Below, piece after piece: positions 37,438 through 46,632 of a DNA stretch of 64,000 nt. Origin of the DNA: Chitinophagaceae bacterium BSSC1 (GTDB lineage: Bacteria; Bacteroidota; Bacteroidia; Chitinophagales; Chitinophagaceae); assembly GCA_002256435.1 (NCBI GenBank), contig NKJC01000003.1, positions 401,264 to 465,263 of the forward strand, in the 5' to 3' direction. The first letter of the stretch is position 1. Every line of letters starts with the position of its first letter. The position numbers and the translations under genes are program-made. Below the pieces are notes generated by a model. It saw only the letters and a list, made by a program, of their open reading frames with translations, had not been told where the DNA came from and searched no databases.

Positions 37438-37469
37438 ATCATCCAGGAGCACAAGTACTCCCGGATGAT
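37438..37469 (-). terminator. Terminator-like hairpin between susD and nanA
   Basis: On the minus strand ATCATCCGGGAG pairs with CTCCTGGATGAT (one G-T pair) around an eight-base loop; TATAATCCTTTTT follows. This would end the susC-susD transcript or reduce read-through into nanA. Confidence 0.7.
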
Positions 37470-37510
37470 CTGCTATCTGCTATTGAAAAAAACAAAACGT
37501 TAGAGCAAAC

Positions 37511-39082
37511 CTATTTAGGCTTAGCAGTTGGATAGCCTGGTGTTTGGTCTACCAAAGGATCATTTGTCCAAATAGCAGGCTCAATTGGCCACAATATTTT
37601 ATACCCTTGGGTAGCTTTATCTAAAACGCCGTATGGATTTCCTGTGGCTTTGTATACCAAGGGATCTGATCCAAATTTCATTCTCCTCAAATCGTACCAA
37701 GACTTGCCTTCAAATACAAATTCCTTATTTCTTTCTGCGAATATGGCTAATTCATTGGCGTCTTTTGTTCCATTTACAAAAGGAGTAGGATCCGCAGCTG
37801 GAGCAAAAGCCCTATTTCTAATTAATTGGATAAAAGAAGCAGGACTTGAACCTTCAGCATTTGCAATCTCAGCCAACATCAACAACCTATCTGCTTCTCT
37901 GTATACAGGCCAATCATCACTAAAATACCTTTTGTTAGCACTGATAGTCCCTAGAAACTTGACCATGGCAGTATTTCTAATTGAAATGGCATAAGGTGGG
38001 GTTCCACTCTTTGTAACCCTGTAATAATCATAGAAAGTTGCATCCCTTCTTTTATCAGTTACTGCATAAGATTGAAAAAGTGCAAATGTGTATCCGTAGC
38101 GTTGAATAATCTGCTGTGAGTTGGTAGCTGCAATTAAAAGTGGATCTACCAGTAAAGAACCAGAAGCTAATGAGTCTTTATAATGGAGATTATCAAAATT
38201 AAAAGTAGAATACAAATATTGAGAGACTCCACCCATTTCTGATTCACCTACTAGATAACGAATGCTAAAAATAATTTCATTGTTATTTTTTTGAGCAAAG
38301 GCAAATGCATTTGCAAAACTTGGCTGAAGTGCATTACCTGTAACCGCATTTAATGCATTTTTGGCTTCCGTTAAATCAGCAGTGTTTGCATACACTTTTG
38401 CTGACCACAAATACAACTCCCCCTTCAACATTAAGCTAGCCTTGGGAGACCAAAGACTTTTATCAGTACTTCCACTTGCTGAGCCAAATAATGTGATAGA
38501 CTTATTTACATCGTTTTTAATTGACTCCAATACTTCTGCTTCTGTAGCTCTTTTTTTCCTTAGTGCCACTGGATCAGTATTGCCATTCAATACTTCAGGT
38601 TCTAATCTTAAAGGAACACCTCCATAGGTTCTAAGCAAATGGAAATAGTAATAGGCACGCATACCGTATGCTTGCCCCAACATATAAGTCTTTTTGGCAT
38701 CGCTTAAAAATGTACTTGCTTCTACCTTCTGAATAAACAGATTAATTTGCAAGATTGGGTTGTAAAATCCGGCCCAACTACCAACACCTGCTGAGTTTTC
38801 ATCAATTCTTTGCTCAATAATAGGCAATTCATTTAATGAGGTATTTTGTCTGTCAATATTGCTATAATTTCCAGAACGCATTTCACCTAATCTCAGAAAC
38901 ATAAATTGATTGTCTCTGAATTGCTTATGCATCCCTACCATAAAATTGGTAACCTGTGATTCATTTTGCCAAAAGTTTCCATCACCAAAATAATCCTCTG
39001 GAGCAAGTTCTAATGTCTTTTTGCAGGATGTTGATGCTAGAAATATCAACATCACAAATAGTATATATTTAACGTTCTTCAT
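37511..39082 (-). CDS. SusD/RagB family nutrient-binding lipoprotein, sialoglycan locus
   Basis: A 523-residue surface lipoprotein (Cys20 in ASTSCKKTLELAPEDYF). The mature N-terminus ending in LAPEDYFGDGNFW, the helical stretch LGQAYGMRAYYYFHLLRTYG, and the C-terminal FAERNKEFVFEGKSWYDLRR are the diagnostic segments of RagB/SusD proteins. It works with the SusC barrel encoded 24 bases upstream. Location beside a full sialic acid operon suggests that it binds sialylated oligosaccharides, which is inferred. Confidence 0.95.
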   Translation of the reverse strand: MKNVKYILFVMLIFLASTSCKKTLELAPEDYFGDGNFWQNESQVTNFMVGMHKQFRDNQFMFLRLGEMRSGNYSNIDRQNTSLNELPIIEQRIDENSAGVGSWAGFYNPILQINLFIQKVEASTFLSDAKKTYMLGQAYGMRAYYYFHLLRTYGGVPLRLEPEVLNGNTDPVALRKKRATEAEVLESIKNDVNKSITLFGSASGSTDKSLWSPKASLMLKGELYLWSAKVYANTADLTEAKNALNAVTGNALQPSFANAFAFAQKNNNEIIFSIRYLVGESEMGGVSQYLYSTFNFDNLHYKDSLASGSLLVDPLLIAATNSQQIIQRYGYTFALFQSYAVTDKRRDATFYDYYRVTKSGTPPYAISIRNTAMVKFLGTISANKRYFSDDWPVYREADRLLMLAEIANAEGSSPASFIQLIRNRAFAPAADPTPFVNGTKDANELAIFAERNKEFVFEGKSWYDLRRMKFGSDPLVYKATGNPYGVLDKATQGYKILWPIEPAIWTNDPLVDQTPGYPTAKPK

Positions 39083-39105
39083 TTTTTACTTTTTTAAATA
39101 GTTGA

Positions 39106-42100
39106 TTAGAAAGTAAGGTTTGCACCAAATACAACTTGTGTTGGAATAATATATGCACTGTTTTGAGAACCTGTACGCTCTGGTAAATTCAATTGCTTAT
39201 TGGTTATATATCCCAGATTTTGTCCAGTCAATGTAAAGGTTAAACCAGACATTTTTACTTTTTTCAAAACGGCTGTAGGAACTGTATAGCTCAATGATAC
39301 TTCTCTAAATGATAAATAACTAGAGTTTACCCAGAACATACTGCTAGGTCTATCATAATTCTTAGCATTCAATTGATCTGCCCAAACATATCTTGGTAGT
39401 CTTGCATTTGGATTTGAAGCAGTCCAAGTATCAGTAACATCAGTAGTAGGTGCAAACTCACCCTGCGCATTAGCCAAAGCCCAAAGCTGCATAAAATCTT
39501 GCTGCACATGACCAAAACCAAAGTCAACCCTTGCAAATAATGTAAATCCTTTATAATTGAAAGAGGTATTAAATCCACCTGTCCAACGAGGAATTTGACG
39601 ACCTAACGATACCATGTCTCTTGTGTCAATGGTATCATTGTTGTCAATGTCTTTCCATTTCATATCGCCCAATTGAGTTGGTAGCCATCCTGCTGCAAAA
39701 GTTAATCCGCGCTGTGTCATCAATTGCTGACTGGCTACCCTTCTTCCTGCTGATGCTGCATACCAAGCTTGTCCAGCAGCTAAATCAATTTTATTATAAT
39801 TACTTAAATCTTTGGCGTCTCTAATGATTCCGTCGCTTACAAAGCCAAATACTTCACCAAATTCCTGACCTTCTTGTAATCCACCTACCCAAATAACAGA
39901 CTTGGTATTGGGGTCATAGATTTGTTGACCACCCTGTCTATTGTTTTCTACGCCATTATAAGGAAGTTTAAGAATGGTGTTTTTGTTCCAAGCAGCATTT
40001 GCCCCAATCTGCCAAGTAAAACTTTTGTTTTGAACTAGTTTATAATTAGCTTCTAATTCAAAACCTCTATTCTTCATACTACCGTTATTGGTTCTGATAC
40101 TAGAAACCCCTGATGAAGTTGGCAATAACACATTGGCAATTTTATCATCTGTAATTCTATTATAATAGGCAATTGATGCTGTTAGTCTATTATTAAAGAA
40201 TCCCATATCAGCGCCAATCTCAATGGTGTTTGTTTTTTCCCATTTTAACTTAGGGTTAGCAACACCTGTTTGAAGAAATCCAATGGCACCATTATAAGCT
40301 GTTTGTGAACCATATGCTCCTTGTAATTCATAAGTTCCAATTCCGCCTACATTACCATTCTTACCCCAGCTAGCCCTGATTTTCAAGAATGATAACCAGT
40401 CTTTAGTAGATTCCATGAAAGCTTCTCTATGCGCCATCCAACCAACTGAAAAAGCTGGGAATGTACCATATTGATTATCTCCAATTAGTCTAGAATAACC
40501 ATCTCTTCTAATGGTGAATGAGGCTAAATATTTTCCATCATAATCATAGTTTAACCTGCCGAATCCAGACATGATTCTTTCTTTGCTATGATAGGAATCA
40601 GTACTTCTAGTTTGTTGATCAATATTATTTTGTGTTAATTGTAGATCTGCAAAATCCTGCGTAGGAGCAAGAGCTCCACTTGCAGCTAGCCCTTTATTAT
40701 AGGCTTCATAGTATTCAAATCCCGCCATGGCTGCAACATTGTGTTTACCTAAAAAAGTCTTATTGTAATTAGCGATGGCGTTATAGGTTTGTCTAATTGT
40801 TCTATCAAAAGAAGCAGAAGAACTTCTTGTTCTATTCCAACCAGTATTTACATTTGAAACACTCATAATACCTGTACGGAAATCCTGATTGAATGCCTCA
40901 TTAAAACTTTCATCGTACATTAAAAGGCCTGATACTTTAACATAAAGATCTTTTGTCAAATCGGCTCTTAAGGCTTGACTAAGTATAAACTTATCCGATT
41001 GGTTGTTTCTTTTATACTTGTCTACGTTGATTACCGGATTACCATCACTAGCATCCCTTCCAAGGATCAATTCACCGTTTTCGTTTGTTCCACGCATGGT
41101 TGGAGGAGCAGACAACATTCTTCCCCAATAATTTGTTTCTCCATTTTGTAAAGATTCATCTCTCCACTTTGCAACAGCATATTGAATACTACTTTCTGAT
41201 TTCAACCATTTATTAATGTTATAATCTCCATTAAAAGAAAAATTGATTCTTTGATAAAAAGTAGCAAGTGACAAACCACCTTCATTATAATACCCAAGGT
41301 TGGCAAAGTATTTGCCTCTTTCGTTTCCACCACTCATTCCTACATTGTAATCCTGTATTTGAGCGGTTTTATTTAAACCATAATCACCGTAATTAAAATC
41401 TTTGTAAATCAGATCATAATTGGTTCCAGCAGGATCATAGTTACCCGCAGCATTTGTTTTAATGGGATCCTTCATTTGACGCCATCCTGGCTGACCTAAT
41501 AAAACATTATTAACATTATCCAATCTCATTACACTCCAAATGGCTCTAGAGTCATAATTGCCATCTAAAATAGTACCTGTAGCATCTTTGTACAAATTAC
41601 CAGTACCTCTTGGTCCAACACCTGCAACATTTGAAGCAGCCAATGTACCATTGAGAATGGCTTGTTCAGCACCTAATCTTGCCCAATTAATATATCCTTC
41701 CGCATCAGTAAACTTATAAGGAACATTTAAATAGCTGTTTCCTGTTTTTAGTTTTAATGTTACATTGGCAGATCCCTGCTTACCTCTTTTAGAAGTAATC
41801 AAAATCACACCATTACTAGCCCTAGCACCATAAATGGCAGTGGCAGAAGCGTCTTTTAACACTTCCATACTTTCAATTTCCTCTGGGTTAATATCGGCCA
41901 AAGACCCTCTTATTTGTCCATCCATAATGACCAATGGACTTCCTGAACCATCAAAATTGGTACCACCTCTGAGAATGATAGAAGGCAAAGCACCTGGTCT
42001 ACCACTTCCTGTTGAAACACGCAAACCAGGAATGGTACCAGCTAAAGCTTGCGCTGGATTTGATCTCACCCCTGTTTCCAGAAACTTCTTATCCAATTTT

Positions 42101-42480
42101 GAAACAGATGCAGTAAGTTTTGAACGCTTAATGGTTCCGTATCCTACAACAACAACATCGCCAAGATTGGAGATATCCTGCTTCATTTTAATCACCAAAT
42201 TCTCATTGTCCTTTAAAGCAAATTCAGTACTGATATAACCAGTGTAGCTAAAAACGAGGATATCACCTTTAGCAGCTTGAATGGTAAAAGTTCCAGAAGC
42301 GTTTGTTTGAGCACCTAGATTTTTCCCTTTTACACTAATTGACACCCCTTGTAAAGGACTATTATCTGTTTCAGAAACTACACTACCAGCTATTTTAAGC
42401 GATTGTGCAGGTAGTGAATTAATGATACACATAGCTAAGAATGCTAGGATGTACTTAATGAATTTTTGAGGAATTCTCAT
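39106..42480 (-). CDS. SusC/RagA TonB-linked outer-membrane transporter, sialoglycan locus
   Basis: A 1124-residue barrel transporter counted from the ATG at 42480, which begins MRIPQKFIKYILAFLAMC and gives a proper signal peptide. A longer reading to 42591 would include the promoter and operator and is rejected. In order: signal peptide, carboxypeptidase-D-like regulatory domain (GSVVSETDNSPLQGVSISVK), TonB plug with ESMEVLKDASATAIYGARAS, and a large barrel ending in VFGANLTF. It is the first gene of the susC-susD transcript and is divergent from the GntR regulator. Confidence 0.95.
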   Translation of the reverse strand: MRIPQKFIKYILAFLAMCIINSLPAQSLKIAGSVVSETDNSPLQGVSISVKGKNLGAQTNASGTFTIQAAKGDILVFSYTGYISTEFALKDNENLVIKMKQDISNLGDVVVVGYGTIKRSKLTASVSKLDKKFLETGVRSNPAQALAGTIPGLRVSTGSGRPGALPSIILRGGTNFDGSGSPLVIMDGQIRGSLADINPEEIESMEVLKDASATAIYGARASNGVILITSKRGKQGSANVTLKLKTGNSYLNVPYKFTDAEGYINWARLGAEQAILNGTLAASNVAGVGPRGTGNLYKDATGTILDGNYDSRAIWSVMRLDNVNNVLLGQPGWRQMKDPIKTNAAGNYDPAGTNYDLIYKDFNYGDYGLNKTAQIQDYNVGMSGGNERGKYFANLGYYNEGGLSLATFYQRINFSFNGDYNINKWLKSESSIQYAVAKWRDESLQNGETNYWGRMLSAPPTMRGTNENGELILGRDASDGNPVINVDKYKRNNQSDKFILSQALRADLTKDLYVKVSGLLMYDESFNEAFNQDFRTGIMSVSNVNTGWNRTRSSSASFDRTIRQTYNAIANYNKTFLGKHNVAAMAGFEYYEAYNKGLAASGALAPTQDFADLQLTQNNIDQQTRSTDSYHSKERIMSGFGRLNYDYDGKYLASFTIRRDGYSRLIGDNQYGTFPAFSVGWMAHREAFMESTKDWLSFLKIRASWGKNGNVGGIGTYELQGAYGSQTAYNGAIGFLQTGVANPKLKWEKTNTIEIGADMGFFNNRLTASIAYYNRITDDKIANVLLPTSSGVSSIRTNNGSMKNRGFELEANYKLVQNKSFTWQIGANAAWNKNTILKLPYNGVENNRQGGQQIYDPNTKSVIWVGGLQEGQEFGEVFGFVSDGIIRDAKDLSNYNKIDLAAGQAWYAASAGRRVASQQLMTQRGLTFAAGWLPTQLGDMKWKDIDNNDTIDTRDMVSLGRQIPRWTGGFNTSFNYKGFTLFARVDFGFGHVQQDFMQLWALANAQGEFAPTTDVTDTWTASNPNARLPRYVWADQLNAKNYDRPSSMFWVNSSYLSFREVSLSYTVPTAVLKKVKMSGLTFTLTGQNLGYITNKQLNLPERTGSQNSAYIIPTQVVFGANLTF

Positions 42481-42501
42481 GACAGCTGTTTGTTTTATTT
42501 G

Positions 42502-42520
42502 TATTATGTATGACATAATA
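42502..42520. promoter_or_regulatory. Palindrome at the susC start site, candidate GntR operator
   Basis: TATTATGT and ACATAATA form a perfect 8-bp inverted repeat around ATG. It directly follows, and by two bases overlaps, the susC -7 element, so a bound repressor would block transcription. The neighbouring GntR/FCD regulator is the likely protein. Confidence 0.6.
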
Positions 42521-42551
42521 AAGATAAACGCATAGCTTTGAATATTCCAAA
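42519..42551 (-). promoter_or_regulatory. Promoter of the susC-susD operon
   Basis: On the minus strand TTTGG (42551-42547) and TATCTTTA (42526-42519) are about 20 bases apart, close to the Bacteroidota -33 TTTG and -7 TAnnTTTG elements. The last base of the -7 differs from consensus. Confidence 0.55.
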
Positions 42552-42630
42552 TATTTGAAAGTTTTTTTTTATTCAATTGATAATCAATCAAATGAAAATA
42601 TTAAAACAGTCAACTTTATTCAATAATTTC

Positions 42631-42644
42631 GTATTAAGTAATAC
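42631..42644. promoter_or_regulatory. Palindrome upstream of gntR, candidate autoregulatory site
   Basis: GTATTAAGTAATAC has perfect 6-bp arms around AG and is followed by ATAAC, giving TAATACATAAC. It lies 13 bases before the gntR start and directly behind TAATTTCG (42624-42631), a possible -7 element. It shares ATACATA with the sites at susC and nanA. Confidence 0.45.
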
Positions 42645-42656
42645 ATAACAAATACT

Positions 42657-43358
42657 ATGGGATCCAGAAATATTACTTTTAATACCATTGAAAATGTGAG
42701 TCTGGTAGATAAGGTGGAAGCAAACCTTGTTCAATTATTACAGCAACAACAACTAAAAATTGGCGACAGCATTCCTACTGAATTGGAATTAACACAACAA
42801 CTTGGTGTAAGCAGAACTGTTGTAAGAGAGGCATTATTAAGACTTAGAATGATGGGATTAATTGAATCCAAGAAGAAAAAAGGATCAGTGATTACAAGCC
42901 CAGACTTGTTTGGAAATATGAGCAAGAGTATGAATCCACATATTCTTACTCCCGAAACATTGAGAGAAGTATTTGAAATTAGACTTGTTTTAGAAATAGG
43001 CATGGCCGATTTACTCTTCAATAGAATTACCAAAAAAGACATTGATGAATTAAAGCATATAGTAGAAAACGAACCTCCTGCAACACAATTCCATTTATTC
43101 AATGTAGAACATGAAATTGCATTTCATGGAAAACTCTATGAGATAACAGGCAATGACACTTTGAAAAAATTTCAGAAAATGTTGCTACCCGTATTTGATT
43201 ATGTTCACAATAGTGGGTTGCTCAAAAAACAGTTGATGCTTAAAATGTTTGTGTCTCACAAAGAACTAGTACATATTTTAGAGACTGGAACTCCGGAGCA
43301 ATTTAGAAATGGTATGCGAAATCATTTAGAAAACCACTTTGCTAGATTGTTTTCTTAA
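42657..43358 (+). CDS. GntR-family transcriptional regulator with FCD domain
   Basis: A 233-residue DNA-binding protein. Residues about 15-82 form the winged helix-turn-helix (IGDSIPTELELTQQLGVSRT, then EALLRLRMMGLIESKKKKGS). Residues about 95-230 are the helical FCD ligand-binding domain, with the Asp/His pattern FEIRLVLEIGMADLL and HEIAFHGKLYEITGN that binds metal and small acids in this subfamily. The NanR regulators of sialic acid genes in enterobacteria are of the same FadR/FCD type. Divergent placement from the susCD-nan locus makes it the likely local repressor. Confidence 0.9.
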   Translation: MGSRNITFNTIENVSLVDKVEANLVQLLQQQQLKIGDSIPTELELTQQLGVSRTVVREALLRLRMMGLIESKKKKGSVITSPDLFGNMSKSMNPHILTPETLREVFEIRLVLEIGMADLLFNRITKKDIDELKHIVENEPPATQFHLFNVEHEIAFHGKLYEITGNDTLKKFQKMLLPVFDYVHNSGLLKKQLMLKMFVSHKELVHILETGTPEQFRNGMRNHLENHFARLFS

Positions 43359-43528
43359 ATAAAATTTTTAACTCGCATTTAAAGTATAGGTATTGGACTA
43401 GTTGGGTTTGTTTTGTGGGTGCCCTAACAGATAAAAAGATAAATCTCATAAAATATATCCAACTTACAATTGGCGCCCCAATAATGCTACTTTCAAGCTG
43501 CAAATTTATTATCAGAAAAAAAATAGCC

Positions 43529-44362
43529 ATGAAGCAGAAATTGATTGCATGTATCATCAGCCTATTAATTATTAGTGTTATTGAAGCACAATCATTGACT
43601 ATTGGCAGTTTTAATTTGCGATATGACAATAAGGGTGATTCTGGAAATTTATGGAAGAATCGATTACCCAGGGTAGCTGCCTTAATTGGGTTTCATGACT
43701 TTGACATATTGGGAACTCAGGAAGGATTACAACACCAACTAGATAGTTTAGCTGCTTATTTATCAGCATATACCTACTATGGAATTGGTAGGGATGATGC
43801 TAAACAAAAAGGAGAGCATTCTGCCATCTTTTTTAAAACAGATTTATTTACCATTTTAGACAAAGGTGATTTCTGGTTGTCAGAAACACCCGAAAAACCA
43901 AGCTTGGGCTGGGATGCAAAAATCAATCGCATTTGCTCATGGGTGCTACTCAAGCATAAAACTTCAGCCAAGAAAATCTACTGTTTCAATGTGCATTATG
44001 ACCATCAAGGTTTCAATGCAAGAAAGGAAAGCTCCAAATTAATCTTGACTAAAATCAAATCAATTGCGGGTAACAATCCAGTAATATTAACTGGCGATTT
44101 TAATGGAGACCATCAATCTGAATGGTATCAATTAATAGCTAATTCCGGATTATTAATAGACAGCTATACAAGGGTTGCCAAACCATATGTTCCCAATGGA
44201 AGTTTTCAAGGATTTGGTGCCAATTTAAATGCTGGAAATATTATTGATCACATTTTTACTTCTGATCATTTTAAGGTTTCAAAATGGGGCGTTCTTACTG
44301 ATACCTATAATGGCAAATTTCCTTCTGATCATTTTCCGGTTTTGAGTAAGGTTAGTTTTTAA
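43529..44362 (+). CDS. Exported endonuclease/exonuclease/phosphatase-fold hydrolase
   Basis: A 277-residue protein with a signal peptide (MKQKLIACIISLLIISVIEA) when read from the ATG at 43529; the reading from 43415 begins in the intergenic region. The EEP-fold motifs appear in order: IGSFNLRYDN, ILGTQEGL (metal Glu), NVHYDHQG (His), ILTGDFNGDH (Asp/Asn), and the final SDHFPVLSKV (Asp-His). The fold cleaves phosphodiesters in nucleic acids or phospholipids, or phosphate from inositols. It lies behind the GntR gene but is spaced by about 170 bases, so it may be a separate unit. Confidence 0.9.
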   Translation: MKQKLIACIISLLIISVIEAQSLTIGSFNLRYDNKGDSGNLWKNRLPRVAALIGFHDFDILGTQEGLQHQLDSLAAYLSAYTYYGIGRDDAKQKGEHSAIFFKTDLFTILDKGDFWLSETPEKPSLGWDAKINRICSWVLLKHKTSAKKIYCFNVHYDHQGFNARKESSKLILTKIKSIAGNNPVILTGDFNGDHQSEWYQLIANSGLLIDSYTRVAKPYVPNGSFQGFGANLNAGNIIDHIFTSDHFKVSKWGVLTDTYNGKFPSDHFPVLSKVSF

Positions 44363-44414
44363 GACAGCTGGTTTAAGGAAAAATTTACTGAAATAAAATG
44401 CATGCATATTTCAA

Positions 44415-45107
44415 TTAAGGAGCAATGTAGTAATCCATTAGTCTACGACGATAGGTTCTGGTTGCCAGTGCTCCATAATAAAACCCAAATTCTTTATATT
44501 TCCTATCAACAAAACCAACCCCTGGTTTAAGATAAGTCTTTAACTCATGCCCATAACCCCGATTTCCTGAAAATTGGTCAAGCGAATCAAAATAATAAAT
44601 ACAATTATCATAAGTTTTATTGAACAAACTAACGGTTACATTTTTATTCACTTGACCAAATCCTAATTTGGGGTAATAGTTGTAAATGTTTTTACTAACA
44701 CCTTCCATTAATGGCATGTTGCTGAATAGAAAGAAAGTATCCTTATGTGGTACAATATAAAAGGTACTGCTGTCATAAAATGCGTGTATAGTATCCAAAC
44801 TCTTCTTTGTTATATTTCTTACTTCCAGCAAAAAAGATTCTGACCTACTAAAACCATAATTAACTTCTGTAAAAGCGGCCTTACCAATTACTGTGATTGT
44901 TTCAATACTTGTATCAATAGTAGTTGACTGAAAATAACCTGGATTAAAAGTTGAGTCAACTCTTTGATACTTCCACCAAGTACCTGTAGTTAATGGTATG
45001 GGTAAAGTTTGAATAGTATCAGTATTCGGATTGCTGCCATTCTCTTTTTTACAAGCAATGAAAATGATACAGAAGCTTACCCCAAGGAATAGCAAAAGCT
45101 TTTTCAC
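44415..45107 (-). CDS. Hypothetical lipoprotein
   Basis: A 230-residue predicted lipoprotein when started at the GTG at 45107, which gives VKKLLLFLGVSFCIIFIACKK with Cys19. A longer reading from an ATG at 45173 would place 22 unrelated hydrophobic residues before the signal peptide, so the GTG is preferred. The mature part is beta-rich with many Tyr and Phe (YYPKLGFGQVNKNVTVSL, FGFYYGALATRTYRR). I do not recognise a family. It stands alone, convergent with the EEP hydrolase gene. Confidence 0.75.
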   Translation of the reverse strand: MKKLLLFLGVSFCIIFIACKKENGSNPNTDTIQTLPIPLTTGTWWKYQRVDSTFNPGYFQSTTIDTSIETITVIGKAAFTEVNYGFSRSESFLLEVRNITKKSLDTIHAFYDSSTFYIVPHKDTFFLFSNMPLMEGVSKNIYNYYPKLGFGQVNKNVTVSLFNKTYDNCIYYFDSLDQFSGNRGYGHELKTYLKPGVGFVDRKYKEFGFYYGALATRTYRRRLMDYYIAP

Positions 45108-45319
45108 GTGTTTTGTTTTATATAGGTGGGGTGGGACTGGTATAAATGTAAAAAATAAAATAGGGAAAAGCAAAGCTATTTTTTCAAATTCAAAGGTGGC
45201 AAGATAAAAATTGGCTTAATTATAAGAATAGAAAAGAATGTATATTAAAATAACTGTTATAAGTTAGTAAAATCTTTCCCAAATGGCCTTTAAATATCAT
45301 TTTCTAAATCATTGGTTTG

Positions 45320-46591
45320 ATGGCTAAAAAAGAAGATACTTATTACATGACAAGTTCAAAAAGACCAAGGCTAGCATATTTTATCCATACATTGACTTTA
45401 TTTACTACCCTAATTTTAGTTGGATTTGGTTCAAATGCCACATCAAAGCTTTGTTATACAAATACAAATAATTATACAAATGCTATTTGGTTTCAGGATA
45501 GCCTATTTGGATTCAGCGGCAAAATTATTGATTCGTTAACTAAGGCGCCTATTCCTTTTGCAACCATTAGTTTCTACTCGGGTGAATCAAAGATTATTAG
45601 CATTGTTTGTAAACAAGATGGTTCTTTTTCAAATGACATAAAACGGTTAAGTAATAAAGTAAAAATTTCAGCAATTGGCTATCAAGAGCATACCTACTAT
45701 TTAGTATCCCATCATACTAATATCATTCTATTAAAACCGGATAATAATACACTCCCAAATATTATTGTGTCGAGTAAGGCCAAAAAGAAGCCAAATGCAA
45801 ACAAGATTATCAAAAAAGTTAATGCACACATTTTACAGAACTATGGCGAAATTTCTTTTGATCAAAGATTTAAGTTTTATTCATCTGCACAAAATTACGA
45901 TACTACAAAAAATGAAATGATTGACCTAGTTGATATCTACTATAACAATTCTCAGAGAACAATGATGGCTAAAAACTGGTATCAGGATACAATATCTTAC
46001 GATGTCAATTTTTTTAAATTAGTTGGTGCTGAAACACTTATTGCAGGCGATATCATTCGAAGCTCTGATATACTAAGAAAAGGTTTGGCAATCGGTGAAA
46101 AGAATAGGAAAAATTTAGAATTTAAATTGTCGGCTCAGTATCATGATAAAATACATGGAGCGGTATTTTTAGTAAGCTTTAAGCCTAAACAAAATTTTAA
46201 TGATCTTTTTTTGGGAGGAAGAACAATAGGTGGAAGTTCCTGGCCCTGGCGCTACTTTAAAGGTGAAATGCTAATAAAACAAGATGATTATGCTGTAATT
46301 AAATTAAAATATATCTGGGATAGGCCTGTTGAAAGTTTAAACGAGAGTAATGATAGGTTGTTTCATAGCCCACATTGGAAAGCAGACCAAGTGGAAAGAA
46401 TTGTGTTTAATTCTATTATTTACAAATATGAATATACATATACTAAAGATTCAGTTTCTGGCAAATACTTTGTTCAGTCTATAAAAGCTGATTGTCATAA
46501 TTCTGGATACCAAATAGAAAACAAAAGGAAGTTACAGTTACATTATCAATTTGATGTTACTAGCTTAGGGATTAAAAATATTGTTGAATAA
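45320..46591 (+). CDS. Exported protein with carboxypeptidase-D-like regulatory domain
   Basis: A protein of about 423 residues. An ATG at 45320 starts it; a second ATG at 45347 (MTSSKRPRLAYF) gives a more usual signal peptide. Residues about 60-135 form an Ig-like regulatory domain (FSGKIIDSLTKAPIPFATIS to ISAIGYQEH), as found at the N-terminus of TonB-linked receptors and outer-membrane proteins. The remaining 290 residues include KKPNANKIIKKVNAHILQNY and are predicted beta-rich, but without plug or barrel signature. It precedes the outer-membrane barrel gene by 41 bases and probably acts with it. The function is unknown. Confidence 0.8.
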   Translation: MAKKEDTYYMTSSKRPRLAYFIHTLTLFTTLILVGFGSNATSKLCYTNTNNYTNAIWFQDSLFGFSGKIIDSLTKAPIPFATISFYSGESKIISIVCKQDGSFSNDIKRLSNKVKISAIGYQEHTYYLVSHHTNIILLKPDNNTLPNIIVSSKAKKKPNANKIIKKVNAHILQNYGEISFDQRFKFYSSAQNYDTTKNEMIDLVDIYYNNSQRTMMAKNWYQDTISYDVNFFKLVGAETLIAGDIIRSSDILRKGLAIGEKNRKNLEFKLSAQYHDKIHGAVFLVSFKPKQNFNDLFLGGRTIGGSSWPWRYFKGEMLIKQDDYAVIKLKYIWDRPVESLNESNDRLFHSPHWKADQVERIVFNSIIYKYEYTYTKDSVSGKYFVQSIKADCHNSGYQIENKRKLQLHYQFDVTSLGIKNIVE

Positions 46592-46632
46592 AGTAACTGA
46601 TTCTTTTAAGAATATAAAAACCAAACTAGCAT

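Noticed and set aside
41834..42238. A 134-codon plus-strand frame inside the second susC
   Set aside because: Opposite-strand shadow of a strongly conserved SusC plug region; no domain or start signal of its own.
42481..42591. N-terminal extension of the second SusC to 42591
   Set aside because: It covers the promoter and palindrome, and the ATG at 42480 starts a normal signal peptide.
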